Made by a program: the position numbers and the translations under genes
The notes under the pieces: model-generated
Database searches by the model: none
The model's input: the letters and a program-made list of their open reading frames with translations, nothing else
Told to the model about the DNA's origin: nothing
Shown here: positions 50,852 to 58,240 of the stretch, one piece after another
How positions within the stretch are numbered: position 1 is the first letter of the stretch
How the letters are laid out: each line of letters begins with the position of its first letter
DNA from: Pseudomonadota bacterium
Lineage (GTDB): Bacteria; Pseudomonadota; Gammaproteobacteria; Steroidobacterales; JBCBZW01
Length of the DNA: 58,240 bases
NCBI GenBank assembly: GCA_039815145.1
Contig: JBCBZW010000022.1
Location: forward strand, 1 to 58,240
Direction: 5' to 3'

Positions 50852-52198
50852 TCAGGTAGTGCTAGGGCGCTCCGCGGGAGGCAGGGGCATCGCCACCAGA
50901 TGACTCCAGCCGCGGTAGGCGGCGCTGTGCATGGGCACGTTGTGCACCCGGATGATGTCCACGCCCTGCTGCGCGAGGTGCAGGGACGCGCCCGTGGTGA
51001 TGAGATCGCGTTCCGCGCTGTCCAGGGGCCCCTCGCTGAAGCTCTTCATGAACGACTTTCTCGAGTGGCCGATCAGTAGGCGCACACCGAGGCGACCGAG
51101 ATCACCGGCGGAGCGCAACAGGCGCAGGGACTGCAGCGCATCCTTGCCGAAGCCGATGCCGGGATCGATCACCGTGCGGTGCGGGTCGAGCCCCGCCGCC
51201 GACCAGGCATCGAGCTTGCGCGCAATCCAATCACGTACCACCTCGTAGGGATCGGAATCACCCGGCAAGGTCACTGCGCGATCGGCCGGTACGCCGAGGT
51301 TGTGCATAGCGATAACCGTGACCTCAGGGTGGCCGACGGCCACCTCCAACATACCTGGCGCCTCCAGTCCGCTCACGTCGTTGATCACTTGTACACCGAC
51401 GTCGATGGCGCGCTCGGCGACGCTCGCGTGATAGGTGTCGACGCTGATCGAGGGCCGCAGGGGGTCGTCGCCGAGAAACTCCACCAGAGGCAGCAGGATC
51501 GGTGCGAGGCGTGCCCATTCCTCATCGGCGGTGAGTGGCGTGGCGCCGGGGCGAGTGGATTCGGCGCCGAGGTCGAGCAGGTGCACGCCATGCTCACGCA
51601 TGCGCTGCACCTGAGCCTTCACCGCTTCCCAATCCTCGTGCTTGCCGCCATCGGAGAAGGAATCCGGTGTGATGTTGAGCACGCCCATCCACAAGGGGAT
51701 GTGGTGGGGTAGGGCACGGCTGTGCGCCAGGGCGCTCTGGCCGGTCGGTTCGCCCGGTATGCGTAAATCGGGGGCGATCGCCGTCAGGGGACTGAGCACG
51801 AAGTTACGCGTCAACAGATCCGGGTGGGGCACCGTGACCCGACCCACCGTGCGTTGCTCCTCACCGAACATCAGCACGTCGATGTCCAGGGGCCGCGGCG
51901 CCCATCGCGAGGGGTGGGGACGGCCGCAGGCTGCTTGGGCCGCGTCGATGTGTTCGCGCAGGCGAGCGATGGCGCTCTCCACACTCACCTCGCCACTGTG
52001 CGCGTAGGTGGCGACGCAGTTCAGGAACGGTCGGTTCCAGTCCCAGGGCGAGCCCGCAGGCAGAAGGGCCGGCGACTCCACCACAGGTGAGACCCGTTGC
52101 AGGGTCAAGCCGGGTACGCCTTCCATCGCGCGGATGCCCTCGCGCAACCAGTGGTGGCGATCGCCGTGATTGGAACCGAAGCCGAGGATTACTTGCAT
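50852..52198 (-). CDS. folKP: Fused FolK-FolP: hydroxymethyldihydropterin pyrophosphokinase and dihydropteroate synthase
   Basis: 448 aa. Residues 1-150 form HPPK ('VILGFGSNHGDR', 'WAPRPLDIDVLMFGEE', 'VPHPDLLTRNFVLSPL'). Residues from about 175 form DHPS ('MGVLNITPDSFSDGG', 'LDLGAESTRPGATPL', 'PSISVDTYHASVAERA', 'IDPGIGFGK', 'LIGHSRKSF'). Both sites look intact, so it should run two consecutive folate steps from pterin to dihydropteroate. ATG 52198 starts directly at the HPPK beta-strand; an open frame continues to 52267. It converges with the dH4MPT genes and is divergent from the HDOD gene. Confidence 0.93.
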   Translation of the reverse strand: MQVILGFGSNHGDRHHWLREGIRAMEGVPGLTLQRVSPVVESPALLPAGSPWDWNRPFLNCVATYAHSGEVSVESAIARLREHIDAAQAACGRPHPSRWAPRPLDIDVLMFGEEQRTVGRVTVPHPDLLTRNFVLSPLTAIAPDLRIPGEPTGQSALAHSRALPHHIPLWMGVLNITPDSFSDGGKHEDWEAVKAQVQRMREHGVHLLDLGAESTRPGATPLTADEEWARLAPILLPLVEFLGDDPLRPSISVDTYHASVAERAIDVGVQVINDVSGLEAPGMLEVAVGHPEVTVIAMHNLGVPADRAVTLPGDSDPYEVVRDWIARKLDAWSAAGLDPHRTVIDPGIGFGKDALQSLRLLRSAGDLGRLGVRLLIGHSRKSFMKSFSEGPLDSAERDLITTGASLHLAQQGVDIIRVHNVPMHSAAYRGWSHLVAMPLPPAERPSTT

Positions 52199-52378
52199 GA
52201 ACCGTGGGTCTACCTTTGCCGTTGGCGTGGACGAGACCGCTCGTCCGGCATATGCGGGCCAGTTCACGGACCCATAGTGCGCACGATCGGTAGTCTCTCG
52301 AGTTGGCGCATCCTACCCCAACCGGCCGCAGGCCAGGGGCGCGCCAGCGCGTCTACCGACCAAAGAGTCCAAGCCCCT

Positions 52379-53302
52379 ATGCCCGTAGTGCAAAGCGACA
52401 GCCTCGAGGCCCTCACCCGAACCACGAGCGCCGAGGTTGCCCCCACCATCACCACCAGCGTCAGTGCCGAGCGTATCGCGCGGCAGATGGAGGCACTCGG
52501 GCCCTTGCCCGCTGTCGCCTTGGAGGTGATGCAGCTCACCGAGGATCCGAACTCGGACGCGAAGGACCTGCAGCAGTCGATTTCCCGCGATGCGGTCATC
52601 GCCGGCAAGGTGCTGAGGATGGCCAACTCCGCGTATTTCTCGTCGGGGACACCGTGCCAGACCTTGCAACAGGCGAGCACGCGCCTCGGCATGAAGATGA
52701 TCCGAAACCTCGTGGTCAGCTCGTGCGTCACCGGCATGATGGACAGGGACTTGCCGAACTACCCCTACCATTCCTTCGGTTTGCAGAAGCACTCGTTGGC
52801 AACGGGGTTGATCACCGGTGAAATCGTCACCCGCCTTGGCTTGCCGCGTACCCTGATCGACGAGCTTTTCCTCGACGGGCTGCTGCACGATGTGGGCAAG
52901 CTCGTGCTGAATCCCCTGTTGCCGAGCCGGGTGATCGCCACCGGCATTACGGGGATCGAACGCGAACGGCTGCTCACCGGCACCGATCATGCGGCCGTGG
53001 GCATCCTCATGGCCGAGCACTGGAAACTGCCAGCGCACGCGGTGGCGGTCATCGGCCACCATCACGACGTGACTGGTGTGGACGAGGACTTCCGTGCCCA
53101 TGCAGCGGTGGTCGGCATCTGCGACTGGCTGCTCAACATGCGCCGCATCGGCTTGGCCGACGACGCACAGGACGTCGCACCACACCCGGACGACTCCGCG
53201 CTCGACGCGCTGGAGATCGATCAAGAACGACTAACGGAATTTACCAGCGATATCGATGATGCCCTCGTCACCATCCTCGAGTTCTGCGACGCCGCTATCT
53301 AA
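52379..53302 (+). CDS. HDOD domain protein
   Basis: 307 aa from ATG 52379. The HDOD domain covers about residues 30-230: 'LPAVALEVMQLTEDPNSDAK' (20 residues), 'VLRMANSAYFSS', the degenerate HD site 'LLHDVGKLVLNPL' and 'GHHHDVTGVDEDF'. HDOD proteins act in signalling, often with c-di-GMP or stress regulation, usually without hydrolase activity. An open frame runs upstream to 52097, but that part overlaps folKP antisense and looks non-coding. It overlaps the next gene by 47 bp. Confidence 0.85.
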   Translation: MPVVQSDSLEALTRTTSAEVAPTITTSVSAERIARQMEALGPLPAVALEVMQLTEDPNSDAKDLQQSISRDAVIAGKVLRMANSAYFSSGTPCQTLQQASTRLGMKMIRNLVVSSCVTGMMDRDLPNYPYHSFGLQKHSLATGLITGEIVTRLGLPRTLIDELFLDGLLHDVGKLVLNPLLPSRVIATGITGIERERLLTGTDHAAVGILMAEHWKLPAHAVAVIGHHHDVTGVDEDFRAHAAVVGICDWLLNMRRIGLADDAQDVAPHPDDSALDALEIDQERLTEFTSDIDDALVTILEFCDAAI

Positions 53303-55034
53303 GACCCTGGCGGGCCTCGTACCCGCCGCGGTCTTCGATCCACTGCCCCTGCACGCTGCCGAGTCGGCCGACGAGTTGTCGGCGGCACTCAGCCAAGTGC
53401 TGCAGACGGTGGAGATCTCCAGCGGTTGGAGCATCGCCTTTCGCCTCGTTGGCGAGGAAGACCAGGTAACGGTCTACCTCACCACCGCCAAGGCCGTGCA
53501 CGTCGGTGAGCAGATCAGTTTGCCCGAGCCGGTGCTGCGCGCCGGGCTCATGGCCGGCGATGAGGCGATCGACGTGCGGCGCGCCAACGGCACGCAGGCA
53601 GGACTTCAGTGCTCGGCGCTAGTCTCCTTGGAGGCTCGCCACAACCATTACGGTTACCTGCTCCTGCACGACGATCTGGAGGTGACCCAGCGCGCCGTGC
53701 TGCTGGCGCTCGCCGATCACCTGGCCCTCGCCCTCTACGCGCTGCAGACGCGCCAGGAGCGGGCTCGCCTGCAGGAGCTGGACGGGCGCAAGCTCTCGCT
53801 CATGGTCCAGGCGTCGAGCGTGGTCCTGCGCGAGTTGGATCTCGAGCGGGCGATGTTCAAGCTCGTCGAACTCGCGGTGGATAGTGTGTGCGGTGAGGTG
53901 GGGTGCGTCGCGCTCACCAGCCGCGAAGGGGACACCCTGGACACCCACGCCAGCTGGGGCATCGACGAGGCCGCGCTCGCCCAGTTTCGTCTCGTCGACG
54001 GTCGCAGCGTCGCCCACCTGGTCACCGCCGACGGCTTGGCCTGCTTGTTCCGCAATGCTGAGGAACTGCAGGAGCTCGTGCGTTGCGAGGCACTCGAGCG
54101 AATCACCAGCCTCGTGGCCCTGCCGCTGCGCGCCGCCAGTGGCATTCGCGGATGCCTGCTGGTGGCCAACGCGCCCGATCTCGACAGCGATGCGATCGAC
54201 CTACTGAAGCTTCTGACCGAAGTGTGTGCCACCAGCGTGGACAACGCCATGCGTCACCTCGACTCCATGGAGCGCGAGTCTCTGGCGGAGCAGCTTCGCC
54301 TCGCCGGGAGCATCCAGCAGGCCCTGCTCCCCGACCGCGCTCCCCAGGTGCAGGGCGTGGCCCTCGACGGCTGCAACCTGCCGTGCGACGACTCGAGCGG
54401 GGACTACTACGACTACTTCAAGATCGACGACTCGCGCGTCGGCTTCGTGGTGGCGGACGCCACCGGCCACGGCATTGGCGCGGCCCTGATCGCCACCACC
54501 GCCCGTGCCGCCCTGCGCGCGCTACTCCATCGTCAGAGCCACGAGTCTCTCGATCTCGCCGACCTCCTCGAGCAGCTCAACGAGCTCGCCGAGTCGGACA
54601 TGAAGGACGATAAGTTCATCACCTTGTTCGCGGGTGTGTTCGACGCACACACGGGCACCCTGACCTATGCGAGCGCCGGTCACGATCCACCCATGCTGCT
54701 GTTGCGGCGTGAACAGGATGCGGTCGAGCGGCTGGAGGCCACGGGCCTCCCCTTGGGCATGTTCCCGATGGCCAGCTACGAGTCCGTCACGGTGAAAGCT
54801 CTCGAGCCCGGCGACCTGATGCTGGTCATGACCGACGGTGTCGACGAGGCACGCAATCGTGCGGGTGAGCAGTTCGGCCTCGACCGGGTGGAGCAGGTGC
54901 TACGTGGCGCGGGAGATCTCGGGCCGAATGAGATGATCAGCACCCTGATCGAGCAGCATCAGACCTTCACGGAAAACGGCAAGCGCGAAGACGACATCAC
55001 GATGATCTGCGTGCGCGTGGGCGATCCGTCCTGA
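53256..55034 (+). CDS. GAF and PP2C (RsbU/SpoIIE-type) serine phosphatase
   Basis: 592 aa from ATG 53256, overlapping the HDOD gene by 47 bp; a later start is possible. An N-terminal globular part of about 165 residues comes first. A GAF domain follows at about 180-340 ('REGDTLDTHASWGIDEAALA', 20 residues). The PP2C domain covers about 360-590 with metal-binding Asp in 'SSGDYYDYFKI', 'VADATGHGIGAA', 'YASAGHDPPML' and 'MTDGVDEAR'. Such enzymes dephosphorylate anti-sigma antagonists or other phosphoserine proteins. No anti-sigma partner is nearby. The HDOD gene is its likely operon partner. Confidence 0.87.
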   Translation: MMPSSPSSSSATPLSKTLAGLVPAAVFDPLPLHAAESADELSAALSQVLQTVEISSGWSIAFRLVGEEDQVTVYLTTAKAVHVGEQISLPEPVLRAGLMAGDEAIDVRRANGTQAGLQCSALVSLEARHNHYGYLLLHDDLEVTQRAVLLALADHLALALYALQTRQERARLQELDGRKLSLMVQASSVVLRELDLERAMFKLVELAVDSVCGEVGCVALTSREGDTLDTHASWGIDEAALAQFRLVDGRSVAHLVTADGLACLFRNAEELQELVRCEALERITSLVALPLRAASGIRGCLLVANAPDLDSDAIDLLKLLTEVCATSVDNAMRHLDSMERESLAEQLRLAGSIQQALLPDRAPQVQGVALDGCNLPCDDSSGDYYDYFKIDDSRVGFVVADATGHGIGAALIATTARAALRALLHRQSHESLDLADLLEQLNELAESDMKDDKFITLFAGVFDAHTGTLTYASAGHDPPMLLLRREQDAVERLEATGLPLGMFPMASYESVTVKALEPGDLMLVMTDGVDEARNRAGEQFGLDRVEQVLRGAGDLGPNEMISTLIEQHQTFTENGKREDDITMICVRVGDPS

Positions 55035-55059
55035 TCGCCCCGCCCGACCATCGACTTCG

Positions 55060-55500
55060 TCAGTCGCTGGTGACGTAGCGCAGGATTTCCACCACCTGGG
55101 ACGGCGTGCGCGCCCAGGCCATCGCGGCCGCATCTACCTCCTTCAGCGCATGCACGATCGACTCGTCGTGCAGAGTGATATAGGGCTTGTCCATCGCCGC
55201 GCAAAGCCCCGCGTCAAAGGCCGCATTCCATTGCTTGTACTTCTCCCCGAAGCGCACCACGACGATGTCGGCGCGCTCGATCAGGGTACGCGTGCGAATG
55301 CTGTTGACCTTGGAGGAGGCGTGATCGCGCCAGAAGGGCGTCGCGCCGAGATCCAGTACGTCCGCCGCGGCATCGCTCGCCTCGTGATCGGTGACGGGCG
55401 CCGTGAAGTCGATGCCGAGGTTCAGCTTCTCCGCCCCTTGGACGATTTGCTCACGCCAGTCGCTGTGGATCTCACCGGACAAATACACTTCCCAGACCAT
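55060..55500 (-). CDS. YtoQ family protein
   Basis: 146 aa. 'VYLSGEIHSDWREQI', 'RTLIERADIVVVRFGEKYKQ' (20 residues) and 'WNAAFDAGLCAAMDKPYI' are the YtoQ family blocks, a nucleoside-2-deoxyribosyltransferase-like fold. Activity not established. Lies 14 bp downstream of the CRTAC1 gene on the same strand and converges with the PP2C gene. Confidence 0.85.
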   Translation of the reverse strand: MVWEVYLSGEIHSDWREQIVQGAEKLNLGIDFTAPVTDHEASDAAADVLDLGATPFWRDHASSKVNSIRTRTLIERADIVVVRFGEKYKQWNAAFDAGLCAAMDKPYITLHDESIVHALKEVDAAAMAWARTPSQVVEILRYVTSD

Positions 55501-55514
55501 GACAGCAATCTCCT

Positions 55515-57251
55515 TTATGGTTGCCCGGCGCCGGTCGGCACCGGTAGGCAGTTCTCAACTTGCTCGCACGCGACACCCTGGCCGCGAGCGAGCACGTGGT
55601 AGCGATCGGCTTCAGTCACCTCGAACCGTTCGAGTTGCCCCGTCGGCCAGCGCACCACGGCACCGATCAGCGCCGCGCTTGCGCCCAGACCGAAGTGCAC
55701 CCGTGGATCGTTGCTCGACTGATAGCTGTACGCCGGCTGCGCCACGGCGCGGCGCAGGCGACCGTCGGCGCTGCGCACGATGACCTCGCCGCCGAGGCCT
55801 TGGGGCAGGGCGAAGCCGACCCAGTGGCCGTCGCCGCGCGGGGCATCGTTGCGCAGCAGACGCGTGGGGCCGCCGTTGTTGACCACCAGTACGTCGATGT
55901 CGCCGTCGTCGTCGTAGTCGGCGAAGGCGGCGGCACGGCTGTTCTCGATGTCGGGCACGTCAGCGGTCAACTCGGCGTCCAGCAAGGTGAAACGTCCGCC
56001 GCCCGTGCCACGAAAGAGCAAGTTCGGCTCAGCGAAGGGCTTGCCCGGCACGAGCGGCGGTAAGCTCGCGCCGACGCGGCCGTTGGTGACGTAGAGATCG
56101 ACCGTGCCGTCCAGATCGAAGTCGGCAAACCCCAGTCCGAAGCCCGTGTAGGCCACGCTGGGGGCGGCCAATCCTGCGCCCGGCGTCGCGTCGCGGAAGA
56201 AGTCACCGCCCTCGTTCACGTAGAGGGTGTTGGTCTCGCCCCGCAGGTGGCTCATGAACAGGTCGAGGTCTCCATCGCCGTCGGCGTCGACCGCGGCGAC
56301 GCCCATGCCGGCCTCCGCCTTGCCGGCCATGTTCACCGCCGTGCCCGAGAGCAGGCCGATGTCCTCGAAGGTGCCGTCCCCCAGGTTCTGCCACAGCTGG
56401 TTGGGCATGCCGTCATTGGCCACGTAGATATCCGTGCGCCCATCGCCGTCGAGGTCCGCCACGGCCACGCCGAGTCCATGGCCGAAAGCGCTCAGCAGGC
56501 CCGCCGCTTCCGTCACATCGGTGAAGGTGCCGTCCCCCTCGTTGCGATAGAGCACATCAGCGGCGGGGGCGTTGTAGTGGCGCGGATGGCAGTAGTCGCG
56601 GGTGGCTCCGCCGGTGAAGCAGTTCAGCTCCTGGGTCGGGGCCCAGTTGATGTAGTTGGCCACGAACAGATCGAGATCGCCGTCGGCGTCGTAGTCGAGC
56701 CACGCGGCACTCGTGCCCCAACCGTCGTGACCGGTGCCGGAGGCGGCCGTCACATCGGTGAATCGCCCATCGCCCTCGTTTCGATAGAGCACGTTGGGTC
56801 CCAGGTTGGTGACGTAGAGATCGGTGTCGCCGTCGCCGTCGTAGTCCGCGGCGGCGGCTCCCATGCCGTAGCCCGTATCGCCAGTGCCGCTGCTGGCGGT
56901 GATGTCCTCGAAGCGCTCCCCGTCGTTGCGCAGGAGCACGTTGGCGGGCAGCTGCGCGGGCACCGATGCGTCGTTGGCGTCATCCTCGGGCGTCCGAGCC
57001 CGCTGCGCCAGGTACCCCCCTTGCACCAGGTAGAGATCGAGGCGTCCGTCACCGTCGACATCGAGCCACGCCGCTCCGCCCGACATGATCTCGGGCAACC
57101 ACAAGCGCTTGGTCAGCGCCCGCACATGCGCGAAATCCACGCCCGTCGGCGCCGAGACGTCGGTGAACCAAGCGCCAGCGTCATCCGCTGCCGCGCCTTG
57201 CACAGTACTGCCTAGGAGGGCGATTAGCCCTGCGGCAATTCTGCGTCTCAT
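55515..57251 (-). CDS. CRTAC1-type FG-GAP/VCBS repeat protein with ASPIC/UnbV domain
   Basis: 578 aa, exported: a signal peptide of about 22 residues ('IAAGLIALLGSTVQGAAA'). Seven Ca-binding repeats of the DxDxDGxxD type follow ('DVDGDGRLDLYL', 'DYDGDGDTDLYV', 'DYDADGDLDLFV', 'DLDGDGRTDIYV', 'DADGDGDLDLFM', 'DFDLDGTVDLYV', 'DYDDDGDIDVLV'), forming a beta-propeller. The C-terminal ASPIC/UnbV domain includes 'GLGASAALIGAVVRWPTGQ' (19 residues). Role unknown, likely extracellular or cell surface. Start overlaps the TPR gene stop (ATGA), so the two form one operon. Confidence 0.9.
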   Translation of the reverse strand: MRRRIAAGLIALLGSTVQGAAADDAGAWFTDVSAPTGVDFAHVRALTKRLWLPEIMSGGAAWLDVDGDGRLDLYLVQGGYLAQRARTPEDDANDASVPAQLPANVLLRNDGERFEDITASSGTGDTGYGMGAAAADYDGDGDTDLYVTNLGPNVLYRNEGDGRFTDVTAASGTGHDGWGTSAAWLDYDADGDLDLFVANYINWAPTQELNCFTGGATRDYCHPRHYNAPAADVLYRNEGDGTFTDVTEAAGLLSAFGHGLGVAVADLDGDGRTDIYVANDGMPNQLWQNLGDGTFEDIGLLSGTAVNMAGKAEAGMGVAAVDADGDGDLDLFMSHLRGETNTLYVNEGGDFFRDATPGAGLAAPSVAYTGFGLGFADFDLDGTVDLYVTNGRVGASLPPLVPGKPFAEPNLLFRGTGGGRFTLLDAELTADVPDIENSRAAAFADYDDDGDIDVLVVNNGGPTRLLRNDAPRGDGHWVGFALPQGLGGEVIVRSADGRLRRAVAQPAYSYQSSNDPRVHFGLGASAALIGAVVRWPTGQLERFEVTEADRYHVLARGQGVACEQVENCLPVPTGAGQP

Positions 57252-58240
57252 GGGTTGGTCGTCGGCGGGGCCGCCAGGGCTTCCGCCAGCGCCTTCACGC
57301 CCGGGTTGTTCGGGGCGAGGGTCGCGGCACGAAGGTACATCGTGCGCGCGGCCTCCTGGTCGCCGGCCCGCAGGTGCAGCTTCGCCAGCGACAGCTGCAC
57401 GGGAAGGAGGTCGGGAAACAAGGCCAAGGCGTGGGTGTAGCGAATGGCCGCCTGGGCGTCCTTACCGAGCCGAACCAACACGTCCCCGTGCATGGCCGCG
57501 AGCTGGGGATCGCGCGAGTCGAGTTGCTCTGCACGAGCAAGGCTGGCGGCAGCGCCCTGCCAATCGCCGGTCTGGGCCTGCACGCGAGCGAGGGTCTGGT
57601 GGGTGCGCGCGATGCGGGGCGCCACCTCCACCGCACGGCGGGCATGGCGAAGCGCGCGGGGCACATCGCGCTCGCGCATCGCGAGGGACACCAGGTTCAG
57701 TTGAGTGCCGAAATGCTCCGGCGCCTCTTCCGCCACGCCCGTGAGGATACGCTTCGCATCGGGCAAGCGACCGAGTTGAAGGTAAGCCACGGCGAGGTTA
57801 TTCAAATCGTTGATATCCGCTTCACCGGCCGCCAGGATGTTCTCCAGTACCTCCGCCGCCTGCCCCGGTCGGCGCGTGGCAAGGAGGGTGTTGGCGAGGT
57901 TTCGACGCGCGGGCGCGTTCACCGTAGCCTCATCGACCCGTTCCGACAGGGGATCGTTGTAATAGGAGCGCACCCCGTCCACGCCCCGGCGCAACGCTTG
58001 CGCCGCTTGCTCCCGCTTACCCTGGGCGCGGTAGGCCAGGCCCAGCATGTAGCGCGCCTGGCGGTAGGTCGGGGCGATCGCCACCGCGCGTTCCAGGGAC
58101 GCGACAGCGGCCGCATAGTCGCCTTGGGTAAGTCGCACCTGACCGAGGCCCGTGTGACCGAAGGGATTGACCACGCCGGTGGCGATCATCTGCGTGTACG
58201 CGGTGGCGGCGCCGTCCAGGTCGCCGCGCTCGAAGAGCGC
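57248..58240 (-). CDS. TPR repeat protein, 5' partial
   Basis: At least 330 aa; the reading frame is open to the window edge, with repeat-like residues upstream of the Met at 58189 ('ALFERGDLDGAATAYTQM'), so the start lies beyond. Several degenerate tetratricopeptide repeats are seen ('GDYAAAVASLERAVAIAPTY' 20 residues, 'GRLPDAKRILTGVAEEAPEH' 20). The end is 'AEALAAPPTTNP'. TPR and CRTAC1 proteins are often paired and may form an exported complex. Function unknown. Confidence 0.85.
   Translation of the reverse strand, partial: ALFERGDLDGAATAYTQMIATGVVNPFGHTGLGQVRLTQGDYAAAVASLERAVAIAPTYRQARYMLGLAYRAQGKREQAAQALRRGVDGVRSYYNDPLSERVDEATVNAPARRNLANTLLATRRPGQAAEVLENILAAGEADINDLNNLAVAYLQLGRLPDAKRILTGVAEEAPEHFGTQLNLVSLAMRERDVPRALRHARRAVEVAPRIARTHQTLARVQAQTGDWQGAAASLARAEQLDSRDPQLAAMHGDVLVRLGKDAQAAIRYTHALALFPDLLPVQLSLAKLHLRAGDQEAARTMYLRAATLAPNNPGVKALAEALAAPPTTNP

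Overview
The window is GC-rich chromosomal DNA from a gammaproteobacterium. The left edge carries the typical mltG-tmk-holB-pilZ run. The rest mixes YciA, YcgN and PheA homologues with TonB-dependent transport genes. Almost every base is coding, genes often overlap by 4 bp (ATGA or GTGA), and I saw no IS element, phage gene, CRISPR array, tRNA or rRNA. The genus cannot be read from the sequence alone.

Layout. (1) 1-3188: cell wall and DNA replication genes (mltG, partial at the left edge; tmk; holB; pilZ). (2) 3193-8446, minus strand: a protein with two cyclic-nucleotide-binding domains and a rhodanese domain, then a fatty-acid oxidation operon (FadI-like thiolase, FadJ-like multifunctional enzyme, YciA-like thioesterase). 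(3) 8585-13442, minus strand: an unusual trio of a membrane pseudo-histidine kinase, a receiver-domain protein and a protein with a TonB C-terminal domain. (4) 13558-14819: thioesterase and SDR pair. (5) 15089-21020: glutamate synthase gltBD. (6) 21034-23058: PheA (chorismate mutase, prephenate dehydratase, ACT) with an extra, apparently dead, DAHP-synthase-like domain. (7) 23251-25647: TonB-dependent receptor.

(8) 26099-37144 is a serine-cycle operon for C1 assimilation: mclA, mtkA, mtkB, hydroxypyruvate reductase, ppc, formate-THF ligase, glyA and sgaA, all on the plus strand. A 451-bp non-coding region with a strong inverted repeat precedes it. (9) 37209-40202 holds a YcgN-like protein, a small Ala/Pro-rich protein, a lone nucleotidyltransferase and an N-formylglutamate-amidohydrolase-like enzyme. 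(10) 40307-52198 is a tetrahydromethanopterin (dH4MPT) module. It encodes part of the formaldehyde-oxidation route (fae, mtdB, mch, fhcD) and cofactor synthesis (pabB, beta-RFAP synthase, orf5-like, a RibD-C/DHFR-fold reductase, a pterin dehydratase-like protein, an archaeal-type DHPS-like protein, a DUF447-like protein), and ends with a fused FolK-FolP. (11) 52379-58240: HDOD protein, GAF/PP2C phosphatase, YtoQ, CRTAC1-type FG-GAP protein and a TPR protein cut by the right edge.

Together regions 8 and 10 form most of a methylotrophy core. Fae captures formaldehyde on dH4MPT, MtdB, Mch and FhcD move it toward formate, FtfL loads formate onto THF, and the serine cycle fixes it. Missing from this window are fhcA/B/C, mtdA, fchA (or folD), methanol dehydrogenase and a formate dehydrogenase. 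They must be elsewhere, or their steps are replaced.
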